Positions 1 through 7,912 of a DNA stretch of 64,000 bases are shown piece by piece. The notes beneath the pieces are model-generated. The model ran no database searches and had not been told where the DNA came from. It was given only the letters and a program-made list of their open reading frames with translations. The first letter of the stretch is position 1. The number at the start of each line of letters is the position of its first letter. A program made the translations under genes and the position numbers. Source of the stretch: Acetatifactor muris. Lineage in GTDB: Bacteria > Bacillota > Clostridia > Lachnospirales > Lachnospiraceae. The stretch is from positions 62,001 through 126,000 of the forward strand of contig NZ_JANJZD010000002.1 of assembly GCF_024623325.1 (NCBI RefSeq), written 5' to 3'.

Positions 1-953
1 AGACTGCTGTTTTCAGCCGGCTCCTGAATCCTGGCTGACGGTTCCGTTTTATTCTCTCCACTTGCTTCCACGGTCTGCACTGCTCCTGCAGAGGGCTGTC
101 CTGACGGTTCCTGTGCGGCGCCGGATTGCACCGGGAGCGTTCCGAAACTTTTTCCCGGACCTGCCGGAAGGCATTCTGAACCGCCCTGGGAACCAGCCGG
201 AAGGCTTGCCGCAGCATTTCCATTCCCCGCCATCGCTTCAAGCGGTGTTTTTGCCTCTGCTGCTGTGTGCGGTGCGGGATTGTTTCCCCCAGACCCGGCA
301 TTTACAGCCGCCTTTGCGCCCTGAATGGGCAGCCCGGAGGTCTGTGCCGGTTTTTCCTGCTTCGGTATCTCTTTCTTTTCCTCTGCCGCCGGGAACGCTG
401 TGACCGTACTTCTGGCAGGTGCCGTATCCGGCGGTTTCCTTTCTGCGGAAACCGCAGCTGTGCCAGTCAAGGCAGTTGTTTCTTTCTTCTGGGAGGTTCC
501 ATTGAAAGGAATCCTGCTCCCGTAACGGCTCCCTTTTGCGTCCATGCCCACATCGGCGAACTGGATGCCAAATCCTGCATCGGACAACGCCTCATCCATA
601 GCTGCATACTGTGCCGCCTGGATATACTGCCCTCCCGGCGCCTCTTCCTTTGTGCAGCTGGAAGTAAAGCTGCCAATGGGATTTTCATCGGTGCGCTCCA
701 GAAAAACCTGTGCCTCATAGATCGCCATCTGCTCCGTGATGCGCAGGGCGTTCAGGCGGATGCGGCCTTTGGGGTTCGCAAGCCGGAACCATAACTTTTT
801 ATAACGGAGATCCAGCTGCATCATTTCCTCCCCGTTTTCCGGGGAGATGATACGGCGGAGCAGTTTCAGGGGGTTAAAGCCCGGCACCTTGTTCAGCTCT
901 GCCACCGCAGGGATATTCTCGTACATGGTTGCTGTCTGTTCATTCTTGTTCAT
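1..953 (-). CDS. Mobile-element hypothetical protein, C-terminus cut by window edge
   Basis: The frame is open from ATG at 953 through the left edge, so at least 317 residues are present and the stop lies outside the window. The start is supported by AAAGGAG about 8 nt upstream. The first 180 or so residues look folded (MNKNEQTATMYENIPAVAEL at the N-terminus, then a basic segment RYKKLWFRLANPKGRIRLNA). The rest is a low-complexity Ala/Pro/Gly/Ser/Gln-rich tail, probably disordered. It lies 66 nt downstream of the RecD-like helicase on the same strand and is probably in the same operon. I do not recognise a named domain. The N-terminal style fits proteins found beside recombination genes in clostridial conjugative elements, but that is inference. 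Confidence 0.75.
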   Translation of the reverse strand, partial: MNKNEQTATMYENIPAVAELNKVPGFNPLKLLRRIISPENGEEMMQLDLRYKKLWFRLANPKGRIRLNALRITEQMAIYEAQVFLERTDENPIGSFTSSCTKEEAPGGQYIQAAQYAAMDEALSDAGFGIQFADVGMDAKGSRYGSRIPFNGTSQKKETTALTGTAAVSAERKPPDTAPARSTVTAFPAAEEKKEIPKQEKPAQTSGLPIQGAKAAVNAGSGGNNPAPHTAAEAKTPLEAMAGNGNAAASLPAGSQGGSECLPAGPGKSFGTLPVQSGAAQEPSGQPSAGAVQTVEASGENKTEPSARIQEPAENSS

Positions 954-1019
954 CTTAAAACTCCTTTCTTTAAATAAATAAGGGATACCCCGTGCATTTT
1001 CTGCACCTGCATCCCATTT

Positions 1020-3293
1020 TTAACCTGCTGCCTTCAGTTTTTCTTCCAGGAACCCCGGCACCGCGATCCCGGCGCTCCTTGCATAAGCCTTATAATACAG
1101 GCAGATGCGCTCTCCCAGAAGGGTATTCCTCCTGCTGATCTCATTCTTGTGGATGGCCATGAACAGCACGCTCTTTTCTCCTGCCAGCACCACCCTCTTC
1201 TTTGCGCGGGTGATCCCGGTATACAGAAGGTTCCGGTAGAGCATGATATAATGGGCCTTCAGTACCGGCATCAGCACGATGTCGTACTCGGAGCCCATGG
1301 CCTTATGGATGGTGGTCGCATAGGCAAGGTCCAGGTTCACCAGATCCTCCATGCCGTATTCCAGGCTGCGGTCCTCCCCAAAGTCCAGGCCGATCCGTTT
1401 CCCCTCCGGCGTATCCTCCACATAGCGGATAAATCCCAGATCGCCGTTGGATACCTTATCCGTGTTTTTAGTCTGCATGATGCGGTCTCCCACACGGAAT
1501 GTCTTTGAACCCACACGGATCTCATCCTCCGTGGACTGGAACGGATTCACGATCTCCCGGATGGCGGCGTTCAGATGGTCCGAGGATGCCGCCCCTTCTG
1601 TCCGGAATGGTGAGAGGATCTGCACGTGCTCGATCCCGTTGCTCTTGATCTCCTGGCAATACTTCTCAATGATAGCTGCTGCGTCTGCCTGGCTGTCACA
1701 GGACAGGAACTGGAAGTCATCCCCATAATACAGCTTGGTACTGCCGTCATGGATGAACCGCGCGTTATGGGCGATCAGGCTGTCCTTTGCCTGGCGGAAT
1801 ACCTCGTCCAGCACTGTGACCGGCACAAGGCCGCACTGGATCAGTTCCTTGAACACATTCCCTGCGCCTACGCTGGGCAGCTGGTCCGGGTCACCGACCA
1901 GGACGGTCTTCGCCCCTTCCTTCAACGCGGGAAAGAACTTGCCTGCAAGCCACATATCCACCATGGAGAACTCGTCCACAATGACCAGATCCGCGTCCAG
2001 GCTGTCCTTTTTTCTGCCGCGGCTGCCCTCATCCTCTTCACTGACAAGCCCAAGGCCGCTGTGAAGGGTGCATGCCCCGTCAAATCCGGTACTCTCCGCC
2101 ATCCTGCGGCTTGCCCGGCCCGTAGGCGCCATAAGGACGATCTTCCTGTCGGGATGCATCCTGCGGTAAACCTCCAGGATGATCTTCAGAACGGTCGTCT
2201 TGCCCGTACCGGGTGAACCGGTGATGATGGACAGGTTATAAAGAAATGCCGTCCGGACTGCGGCTTCCTGTTTCCCGGAAGTACGGAGGCCCTGTTCTGC
2301 CCGGACCGCCTCAATGATGGCGGTAATGTCTTTTGCCTGCGGCCTTTCCTCCGCCAGAAGCCTTGCGATCCGGCTGGCAGTCTCATCCTCCTGCGCGAAT
2401 GCATTCGGGTGGTAGATGCTGTCCCTCATGGAGACCACGGAGCCGCCCAGGATCATAGCGTCCAGTTCCCTGCCCACTTCCTCCTGGCGCACACGCATTT
2501 CCGGAAGCGGGATCTTTTCATTCAGCATCTTAAAAGCTGCCTTGCACAGTTCTTCCCTTCCCAGAAACAGATGCCCCTGCTTTCCCTTTGCCTCGTCCAG
2601 TGTGCAGTGGAGCGCGCCCCTGATCCGCATGGGGTCACGGGGGCGGTTATCGGTTTTCCTTACAATGGCATCCACCCTGCGGAACCCGAAGCCCGGTATC
2701 TGGCACAGCTCGAATGGGCTTTTTTTCAAAATATCCAGACAAGCCGGCCCGAAATGCTGGTAGATCTTCAGCGCCGTCTTCGGCGTCAGCTTAAAGGGCG
2801 CAAGGAGCGTCATGATATCCCGTAGCATCCGGCTCTCCGCAAAAGAAGTCCGGATATCCTCCAGTTTGTTTTCTGTTATCCCCCGGACCTCCAGCAGCCG
2901 TTCCGGGTGCTTTTCCAGTATGTCCAGCGTATTTGTGCCGAACTTTGCCACGATCTCAGCGGCAGTTTTCTCCCCGATCCCTTTGATAAGGCCGGAACCG
3001 AGATAGCTCAGCACGCCTTCCTTTGTCCTCGGTACGATCTCACGCCACTGCTCCACCTGGAGCTGCATGCCGTATTTCCCGTTTACCCATTCCCCTTCCA
3101 GTTCCAGCTCCACGGCATCCGTCATGGGGATCTCATAGCCCACAGCAGTAAAACGGATCAGGTGGTCTTTATACCTTCTCTTATCCCGTGCCTGTTCCGG
3201 GATGGCAGTATCTGCGGTCTTCACAATGACAATGCAGAATTTATTTGACGGGTTATGGAATATCTTTCCGTCATAAGTACCTGTATAACTCAT
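1020..3293 (-). CDS. RecD-like ATP-dependent DNA helicase (RecD2 type)
   Basis: 757 aa, superfamily 1B helicase. Residues 1-90 form an OB-like N-terminal region. Helix-hairpin-helix-type segments follow (SGLIKGIGEKTAAEIVAKFG, about 100-120; IPGFGFRRVDAIV, about 200). The motor core has Walker A GSPGTGKTT near residue 360, Walker B VIVDEFSMVD and GDPDQLPSVGAG. The C-terminal UvrD-like domain includes LAYATTIHKAMGSEYD and YTGITRAKKRV. The length fits RecD2 proteins, which unwind DNA 5' to 3' without RecBC. ATG at 3293 is chosen because GGAGGTGAGAGA precedes it; the longer frame has no good site. It sits 4 nt after a small membrane protein and downstream of a YqaJ exonuclease, so it probably works in recombination or replication of the element. 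Confidence 0.93.
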   Translation of the reverse strand: MSYTGTYDGKIFHNPSNKFCIVIVKTADTAIPEQARDKRRYKDHLIRFTAVGYEIPMTDAVELELEGEWVNGKYGMQLQVEQWREIVPRTKEGVLSYLGSGLIKGIGEKTAAEIVAKFGTNTLDILEKHPERLLEVRGITENKLEDIRTSFAESRMLRDIMTLLAPFKLTPKTALKIYQHFGPACLDILKKSPFELCQIPGFGFRRVDAIVRKTDNRPRDPMRIRGALHCTLDEAKGKQGHLFLGREELCKAAFKMLNEKIPLPEMRVRQEEVGRELDAMILGGSVVSMRDSIYHPNAFAQEDETASRIARLLAEERPQAKDITAIIEAVRAEQGLRTSGKQEAAVRTAFLYNLSIITGSPGTGKTTVLKIILEVYRRMHPDRKIVLMAPTGRASRRMAESTGFDGACTLHSGLGLVSEEDEGSRGRKKDSLDADLVIVDEFSMVDMWLAGKFFPALKEGAKTVLVGDPDQLPSVGAGNVFKELIQCGLVPVTVLDEVFRQAKDSLIAHNARFIHDGSTKLYYGDDFQFLSCDSQADAAAIIEKYCQEIKSNGIEHVQILSPFRTEGAASSDHLNAAIREIVNPFQSTEDEIRVGSKTFRVGDRIMQTKNTDKVSNGDLGFIRYVEDTPEGKRIGLDFGEDRSLEYGMEDLVNLDLAYATTIHKAMGSEYDIVLMPVLKAHYIMLYRNLLYTGITRAKKRVVLAGEKSVLFMAIHKNEISRRNTLLGERICLYYKAYARSAGIAVPGFLEEKLKAAG

Positions 3294-3297
3294 TCTC

Positions 3298-3471
3298 TCA
3301 CCTCCATAAGAGCCATAACACAAGCAGGCCCGTAATGACTGCCAGGACAGCTCCCAGCAGGGGATACAGCGCCAGACCGCATCCCAGGCGTATCAGCTGG
3401 AACGCGTCCCTTATCAGGAGGAACAAAAGAAATCCCCCTATGCACCCTGGTATCCATGTTCTTCTTCTCAT
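3298..3471 (-). CDS. Small membrane protein between exonuclease and helicase genes
   Basis: 57 aa starting at ATG 3471 behind AAGGTGAAA. The N-terminus is basic (MRRRTWIPG). Two hydrophobic segments follow (GGFLLFLLI at about 10-20 and LGCGLALYPLLGAVLAVITG at about 27-50), so it probably spans the membrane twice. It fills the gap between the YqaJ gene (stop at 3506) and the RecD-like gene (start 3293), which supports translation as part of the operon. Function unknown; no family recognised. Confidence 0.55.
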   Translation of the reverse strand: MRRRTWIPGCIGGFLLFLLIRDAFQLIRLGCGLALYPLLGAVLAVITGLLVLWLLWR

Positions 3472-3505
3472 TTTCACCTTGTCCTTTCCATAATGTTCTT
3501 TGTTC

Positions 3506-4570
3506 TCAGGCGGCATCCACAGCACTGACCTTTACATGGAACGTCCGGAATTCCGATACCGTCACAAACTGCTCATAGATCTCCGGGTACTGCAGTTTCA
3601 GCCGTGCCAGGTTGTCCTTGTCAACGACCATCTTGCGCACCGGGTTGTATGTCAGCGTGTAACGGCTCCCGTCCATATCGCAGATGGCCGTACAGCTTGT
3701 ACCCATCTCCGCAGCCAGGATCGCTTTCAGCCTCTGGATGTCGGCCTCCAGCTTTTTGGAATATTTATCTGACTGTTTCTTCTGCTCCTGGAGCTGCATA
3801 TAACGCATCAGTGTGGACGGCATGGTCCCGTTCAGGACAATGGCCCCGGCGTCCTTGTCCGCCCTGCCGCAATACTGCCTGGCGCTGGCGAGGATCACAT
3901 CCCCGTCCTCCAGATAAGGCGGCGGGATCTGTTTCTGTACGTGGCTGTTCCAGAATTCCTGTTCCAGGAATATCATCTCTTCCTCATAGGCCATGTCTCT
4001 GCGGAGTTCCCGGATAATGACCTCATCTTCCGTGTTGCCGTACAGACAGCAGAAAAATACCCGGTCCATATCCATGACGGCCATGTAATGCCTGCCCTGG
4101 GCTTCGTAATGGACCGGCACGGTCTCCCTGCCATCCTTCCACCAGTGGTCTTTTGCATTATAGTTCGTGGTCTTGATCTCCAGGACGGCTTTCGTGCCGT
4201 CCGTCATGGTGATGAAGTAATCCACGTCTGCCAGCATGAACGGATAAAGGGGATGCCGGAACATCTTTTTGACCTGATAGATTTTAAGCCCTGTCTTTCT
4301 TTCAAATATCTTTGCCACAAGGTCTTCCAGGAGATGGCCCATTTCCATAGCCACCCAGTTGCCTTCATTTTCCTCCACCGCCGCAATACCCACTTTGTCA
4401 TAATAGATATCCCGTGCGGTGCGGAAAGGGGAGATCCCGATGATGGCAGAGACATCACTGCCGCCGATCCCGCGGCGCCGCCAGTCCAGCCATTCTTCCC
4501 TGGTAAGGTCTTCCGTATCCACCAGCACCAGCGGGCTGTGCCTTTCCCTCTCCATGTTCGTATCGGGCAT
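3506..4570 (-). CDS. YqaJ-type viral recombinase / PD-(D/E)XK exonuclease
   Basis: 354 aa. The N-terminal half is a lambda-exonuclease-like YqaJ domain: RRRGIGGSDVSAIIGISPF at about 30-48 is the conserved entry motif, and MLADVDYFITMTDG followed by KAVLEIKTTNY gives the D...E-x-K nuclease core near residues 115-140. The C-terminal third is predicted coiled coil (YMQLQEQKKQSDKYSKKLEA). Such enzymes degrade one strand of duplex DNA for single-strand annealing in phages and conjugative elements. ATG 4570 is preferred because GGGGGG lies 7 nt upstream; GTG at 4576 is possible. The 53-aa gene upstream ends at 4573, nearly touching. A RecT-like annealing partner is not visible in the window. Confidence 0.88.
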   Translation of the reverse strand: MPDTNMERERHSPLVLVDTEDLTREEWLDWRRRGIGGSDVSAIIGISPFRTARDIYYDKVGIAAVEENEGNWVAMEMGHLLEDLVAKIFERKTGLKIYQVKKMFRHPLYPFMLADVDYFITMTDGTKAVLEIKTTNYNAKDHWWKDGRETVPVHYEAQGRHYMAVMDMDRVFFCCLYGNTEDEVIIRELRRDMAYEEEMIFLEQEFWNSHVQKQIPPPYLEDGDVILASARQYCGRADKDAGAIVLNGTMPSTLMRYMQLQEQKKQSDKYSKKLEADIQRLKAILAAEMGTSCTAICDMDGSRYTLTYNPVRKMVVDKDNLARLKLQYPEIYEQFVTVSEFRTFHVKVSAVDAA

Positions 4571-4572
4571 GG

Positions 4573-4734
4573 TCACGCCCCCCTTCTGGCCCTGTGCGTA
4601 AAGTTCACTGTACGGATCGTGGTACAGTTCTTCCAGTACTGGTCATTGGCTTTCTGGACAGCGGTATCCCTGAACGGGTATCCTGCCGCCTGTTTCTGCC
4701 AGCTCCTGCCGGCCTTTTTGTTTCTCATGCTCAT
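4573..4734 (-). CDS. Small basic protein, first gene after leader RNA
   Basis: 53 aa from ATG 4734, too short for usual ORF thresholds. The sequence is very basic (MSMRNKKAGRSWQKQAAGYP at the start, FTHRARRGA at the end) with no hydrophobic segment. The stop abuts the start of the YqaJ gene, which suggests translational coupling. It begins about 65 nt after the T-tract of the structured leader. It may be a nucleic-acid-binding peptide, but basic composition is the only evidence. The start has only a weak site (GGCAGG). Confidence 0.5.
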   Translation of the reverse strand: MSMRNKKAGRSWQKQAAGYPFRDTAVQKANDQYWKNCTTIRTVNFTHRARRGA

Positions 4735-4800
4735 TCTTTGTACCTGCCTTTCTAAAATGTTTTATCCTCAAAGCCGTTACCGGCATTTGGGCTGAAAATA

Positions 4801-5050
4801 AAAAAGCGGAAATGACCATCTGCCAAATCCTGGCGTCCATGGATTTCCATGAACCATAGTCATTCCCGCTCTTAAAGGGAAAGTCATCCCTTTTACATAA
4901 AAAAGCCAGTAAACCACTGCCCGGAGGGCATAATGGTACTACTGGCACAAAAATACAAACTTAACAGCGTGTGCAATGCGGAAAGTTCTCCGCATACAGC
5001 CTGAACGGACTGCATTTCCCTTACGGGTTACGCACAAAAATCAATTACAA
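4801..5050 (-). ncRNA. Structured leader RNA, copy 1 (attenuator or sRNA)
   Basis: No gene fits 4735-5203 on either strand. Minus-strand transcription from 5055-5083 would give a leader of about 250 nt. From 5' to 3' it has: a block AATTGATTTTTGTGCG; a hairpin in which TGCGGA pairs with TCCGCA; a block GCACACGCTGTTAAGTTTGT; a strong hairpin at 4905-4946 (GCCAGTA pairs with TACTGGC, with inner pairing) followed by six Ts; then a terminal stem (GCGGGAATGAC at 4859-4869 with GTCATTTCCGC at 4806-4816) followed by T-rich sequence. The loop of the last stem carries GGACGCCAGGA. All elements recur at 7551-7800 with compensatory changes. It reads as an attenuator upstream of the 53-aa/YqaJ/RecD operon, or a free small RNA. 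No known riboswitch class was recognised. Confidence 0.65.
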
Positions 5051-5054
5051 GGAC

Positions 5055-5083
5055 AGTTTAGCACAAGATATTGATTTAGTCAA
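5055..5083 (-). promoter_or_regulatory. SigA-type promoter for leader copy 1
   Basis: On the minus strand, TTGACT (5078-5083), a 17-nt spacer and TAAACT (5055-5060), close to the vegetative consensus. The predicted start near 5048 lies at the 5' edge of the structured leader. The spacer end CAATATCTTGTGC resembles the matching promoter at 7802-7830. Confidence 0.7.
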
Positions 5084-5203
5084 GTTGTTGATACTATATA
5101 TAGTGTTTTATAAATAACCAACAAAAGAAAATGCGCTCACACCTTTAGCCAGTTCGAGATTGTAAATATCTTCTGGCTCTTTACATCAATCATTGCACTC
5201 ATG

Positions 5204-5608
5204 TTAAACACTGATAACAAAAGATTCGTTATAATACGGAATCAAAGTATCATGTGTCATAAATTTCATTCCTTCTGATTTTGCCTGCGCAAGCAAAATC
5301 CTGTCAAAAGGATCTTTATGCGGTGGAGCATCCTTTGGCCTTACCAAAGATTCCAGCTCAGCCACATGTTTATTAAATACAGGCAGCGAGACAAAACCAT
5401 TCTCTTCACATCCTTTCTCCAGGTATTTCCCACTAAATAAAAATGTTTCCGGATGTGCCATATGCTTGATTGTAATCTCCCACACGGAAGCGGTACTGTA
5501 ATAGATTTCATTGTTCTCGTCAAGTATCATTGCCCTGGCTGTATTCGACAATTCCTCCGAATCCAGTACTGCCCATATTGCAATATGTGTATCCAGCAAA
5601 ATCTTCAT
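5204..5608 (-). CDS. PIN-domain toxin (VapC-like ribonuclease)
   Basis: 134 aa. It starts MKILLDTHIAIWAVLD, the first PIN acidic site. The middle has YYSTASVWEITIKH (Ser/Glu site) and the C-terminus has HKDPFDRILLAQAKSEG and FMTHD, completing the Asp quartet of PIN nucleases. Family members cleave tRNA or rRNA and are held inactive by the antitoxin. ATG 5608 overlaps the antitoxin stop (TGATG); an upstream TTG at 5611 is possible. All usual acidic residues appear present, so the toxin is probably active. The pair is cargo of the accessory region and may stabilise it. Confidence 0.9.
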   Translation of the reverse strand: MKILLDTHIAIWAVLDSEELSNTARAMILDENNEIYYSTASVWEITIKHMAHPETFLFSGKYLEKGCEENGFVSLPVFNKHVAELESLVRPKDAPPHKDPFDRILLAQAKSEGMKFMTHDTLIPYYNESFVISV

Positions 5609-5862
5609 CAACCATCCACCTCAAATAATCTGGCTATTTCATCATTGCACTCGTCTATATCATGACCATCCGCAATAAATTTCTGCCCTTTCATACTTCC
5701 AAGCCTGCGTTTTTTGCCCTGTGTGACAACGCCATAATTTATACTCACACTCCTTGACTCTGATGGCAGCACAAAGCGCTGTATCATATCAAGAATAAAG
5801 CGCAGGCTGTCATCCGAAAGTCCTTCCAGAGATTGTGTGATCTGATTCTGCAATGTTGACAT
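5608..5862 (-). CDS. Antitoxin of the PIN toxin
   Basis: 84 aa from ATG 5862, preceded by AAAGGTGGTG; the longer frame to 5928 lacks a site. The N-terminus (MSTLQNQITQSLEGLSDDSL) and FILDMIQRFVLP look helical, the middle is basic (GKKRRLGSMKGQKFI), and the C-terminus is acidic (DIDECNDEIARLFEVDG). This arrangement, with the acidic tail neutralising the toxin, is usual in DUF2281/Phd-like antitoxins. The stop shares a base with the toxin start, giving coupled translation. It probably also represses its own promoter. Confidence 0.8.
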   Translation of the reverse strand: MSTLQNQITQSLEGLSDDSLRFILDMIQRFVLPSESRSVSINYGVVTQGKKRRLGSMKGQKFIADGHDIDECNDEIARLFEVDG

Positions 5863-5934
5863 AACAGACACCACCTTTCTACATGATTTAGAAAACATAT
5901 ATCTGATTAAATCTTTACCTTCTGTCACGGTTTT

Positions 5935-5963
5935 ATTATACTAAAGAAACCGCTTTTTATCAA
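5935..5963 (-). promoter_or_regulatory. Promoter and likely operator of the PIN toxin-antitoxin pair
   Basis: TTGATA (5958-5963), a 17-nt spacer and TATAAT (5935-5940) on the minus strand, about 70 nt upstream of the antitoxin start. An inverted repeat CGGTTT...AAACCG flanks the -10 box, placed where an antitoxin repressor would block polymerase. Confidence 0.7.
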
Positions 5964-6058
5964 GAATATCCAAATTAACATTACAATGGTATGGATGGTA
6001 TCTCAAAAATACTGGCATGAAAAATATTATTGCTGCTCCAGGCAGCCTTTCCTTTATC

Positions 6059-7264
6059 TTACAGAACTTCCATATCAAACAAACTTAATTGCACTGGCTG
6101 CTCCCTTCTCTCTTTCTCTTTTTCCAGGCGCATCTGTTCCAGTTCTGCGATCCGTTCCTCTCCCAGCCATTTATCCGCATGGCGCCGGTCTACACTGAAT
6201 TTTTCCAGACTTTCATATCCGTTCTCCAACAGTTTCTTTTCCAGACGCCTGACCGCAGACTCCCGCGCCTGCCGCCGTCTCTCCCTTTTATTCTCAGAAT
6301 CCCTTTTTTCCATATCAGAAGCATGCACGATCTGGATTCCGTTCCGTATATCCTCCAGGTCCTGCATCAGATCCCGGCTCTCCCTTCGTTCCGCACGGAC
6401 ATTCTGGATCTCAAAGGAAAAATACCTGCCGTGGTATTCAGAGAAAAACAGCTGCGTAAAATAATGTCTCCGAACTTTCTCCCTTATCCGGTCCTGGCAG
6501 AGCCTGGCGCATATCTTGCCGATATCCATGCTCACCGGATGGTCAAAGAGCTTTTTCCCCTTGATGATCCGGGTATCCACCTGTCCTTCAAACAGTGTGC
6601 CGTTCAAGTCATTTCTGAGATAAGATATTTTCACATCATAAAATACATTCCCCTTTTTCTTATCCAGCTCATGCCCCAGGACCGGGCACATCCCTGCACA
6701 TCTGCTTGATCCGCAATAATAAGGGTCATAGTTCATTTCCCATTCCAGGGTATCCCGATTGAACCTCATATGCTCACGGCAGACTCGTCCATTTTTCTGC
6801 AGCCTGAAGCTGACCTCCTGTCTCCGTATCTCATCATCATGCAGCTTCAGGATATGCTCTACGCTTCCTTCATAGCAGTATTCCTCTTTCGTCATATGAA
6901 CCTCACACTCATACCTGAGTACCTTATTCTCCTGAAGGTATTCGTGTTTCAGCTTGCATTCCTTCTTTTCATAAGGACAGCGGATGGTAGCCATATCATT
7001 CTCAAAAGTCCATTCAATCCCCATGTAGCTCATGTTGCTGTGACACTGGAGTCCTTTGCACTGCAGGCCGCAGGGCGTCCTGAAAGTCTGTTCAAAGATC
7101 CACCAGCGTTCATAGGTAAACCCCCCATCATAATTATCAAGGGTTTTCTCCTGCCACATGGGAACATCAACCCTTACATAGTCCGGATGATTGTCCACGG
7201 TATAGCCTTCCTCCAGCAGCCGCTTTGTCAGCGCATTGTATTCCTCATGTTCCTTTTCTCTCAT
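6059..7264 (-). CDS. Cysteine-rich mobile-element protein of unknown function
   Basis: 401 aa from ATG 7264, behind AAGGAGG. It has several paired-cysteine clusters that look like metal sites: CGLQCKGLQC near residue 65, CPYEKKEC near 95, a pair spaced around EVHMTKEEYC near 115, and CGSSRCAGMC near 185. The C-terminal 110 residues are highly charged and probably coiled coil (EKRDSENKRERRRQARESAV), ending SLFDMEVL, which resembles a sliding-clamp-like QLSLF tail (VQLSLF). It is probably a zinc-binding nucleic-acid protein, but I know no function. It overlaps the ribosome binding site of the 67-aa zinc-ribbon gene upstream, and both lie behind leader RNA copy 2. Confidence 0.8.
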   Translation of the reverse strand: MREKEHEEYNALTKRLLEEGYTVDNHPDYVRVDVPMWQEKTLDNYDGGFTYERWWIFEQTFRTPCGLQCKGLQCHSNMSYMGIEWTFENDMATIRCPYEKKECKLKHEYLQENKVLRYECEVHMTKEEYCYEGSVEHILKLHDDEIRRQEVSFRLQKNGRVCREHMRFNRDTLEWEMNYDPYYCGSSRCAGMCPVLGHELDKKKGNVFYDVKISYLRNDLNGTLFEGQVDTRIIKGKKLFDHPVSMDIGKICARLCQDRIREKVRRHYFTQLFFSEYHGRYFSFEIQNVRAERRESRDLMQDLEDIRNGIQIVHASDMEKRDSENKRERRRQARESAVRRLEKKLLENGYESLEKFSVDRRHADKWLGEERIAELEQMRLEKEKERREQPVQLSLFDMEVL

Positions 7265-7275
7265 TCCATTCCTCC

Positions 7276-7479
7276 TTACAGCCCCTGGCATGGGCGCATC
7301 CCAAAATAGTTTTCCATGCGGTCCCGCAGCCTTTCCGCCGACATATCATATTCCCCGGCAATACAGGATTCACAGCACGGGTATTTGTAAGCCAGGGTTT
7401 TCGATAACCGGGCATCCCAGCTGTTTAACTGTCTGCCGCATTTGTTGCAGTCCTGATCCAGCCATCTTACTTTCTGCAA
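7276..7479 (-). CDS. Small zinc-ribbon-like protein
   Basis: 67 aa. The start is probably TTG at 7479, behind AAGGTGGAG; no ATG is better placed. CNKCGR near residue 11 and CCESC near 35 form a four-cysteine knuckle, suggesting one bound zinc. The C-terminus (MSAERLRDRMENYFGMRPC) looks helical. Its stop overlaps the ribosome binding site of the cysteine-rich gene, so the two are one operon. Function unknown. Confidence 0.6.
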   Translation of the reverse strand: MQKVRWLDQDCNKCGRQLNSWDARLSKTLAYKYPCCESCIAGEYDMSAERLRDRMENYFGMRPCQGL

Positions 7480-7550
7480 TCGCTCTCCACCTTCCTTTCT
7501 TCCTTATGAATGTTGTTCTATCCCTATAAGCCTTCCGGTTTTCAGGCAGC

Positions 7551-7800
7551 AAAAAAAGCAGAAATGACTTTCTTATTCCTGGCGTCCGCAGTTTCCTGTG
7601 AACCCATGTCATTCCTGCTCTGAAAAGAGATAATAAAATTTTCCAAAATAAAACCAGCGGTATATCACTTACAGGACGTAGTGATACTGCTGGTACAATC
7701 ATACAAACTTAACAGCGTGTGCAATGCGGGGCTATGCCGCATACAGACATTTCTGCCTGTATCTCCATAAAAGGATGCGCACAAAAATCAATTACAAGGG
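7551..7800 (-). ncRNA. Structured leader RNA, copy 2
   Basis: This stretch between the zinc-ribbon gene and 7913 has no gene. It repeats the architecture of 4801-5050: the blocks AATTGATTTTTGTGCG and GCACACGCTGTTAAGTTTGT are identical, and TGCGGC pairs with GCCCCGCA-type sequence. The middle hairpin (7653-7694) pairs ACCAGC with GCTGGT and TATCACT with AGTGATA, although its sequence differs from copy 1. The terminal stem GCAGGAATGAC (7608-7618) pairs with GTCATTTCTGC (7558-7568) and is followed by seven Ts. The loop GGACGCCAGGA is conserved. Preserved pairing with changed bases argues for a functional RNA, probably attenuating the two downstream genes. Confidence 0.65.
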
Positions 7801-7801
7801 A

Positions 7802-7830
7802 AGTGTAACACAAGATATGGAATCCGTCAA
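7802..7830 (-). promoter_or_regulatory. SigA-type promoter for leader copy 2
   Basis: On the minus strand, TTGACG (7825-7830), a 17-nt spacer and TACACT (7802-7807). The spacer shares CATATCTTGTGT with the equivalent promoter at 5055-5083, so promoter and leader were probably duplicated as one unit. Confidence 0.7.
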
Positions 7831-7912
7831 CGAAAAGAAACTATATATAGTGAAAGATATAAGGATATACCTAAAATAAATAATAATCATACCCCTGTTA
7901 AATACTTCGTGG

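Noticed and set aside
4806..4869. c-di-GMP riboswitch suggested by GGACGC-like loop
   Set aside because: The tetraloop and receptor elements and the second stem of the known classes are missing; only a short sequence similarity remains.
4643..4948. 101-aa open frame over the leader copy 1
   Set aside because: It covers structured RNA and another frame of the 53-aa gene, has no ribosome binding site, and is not preserved as a frame in copy 2.
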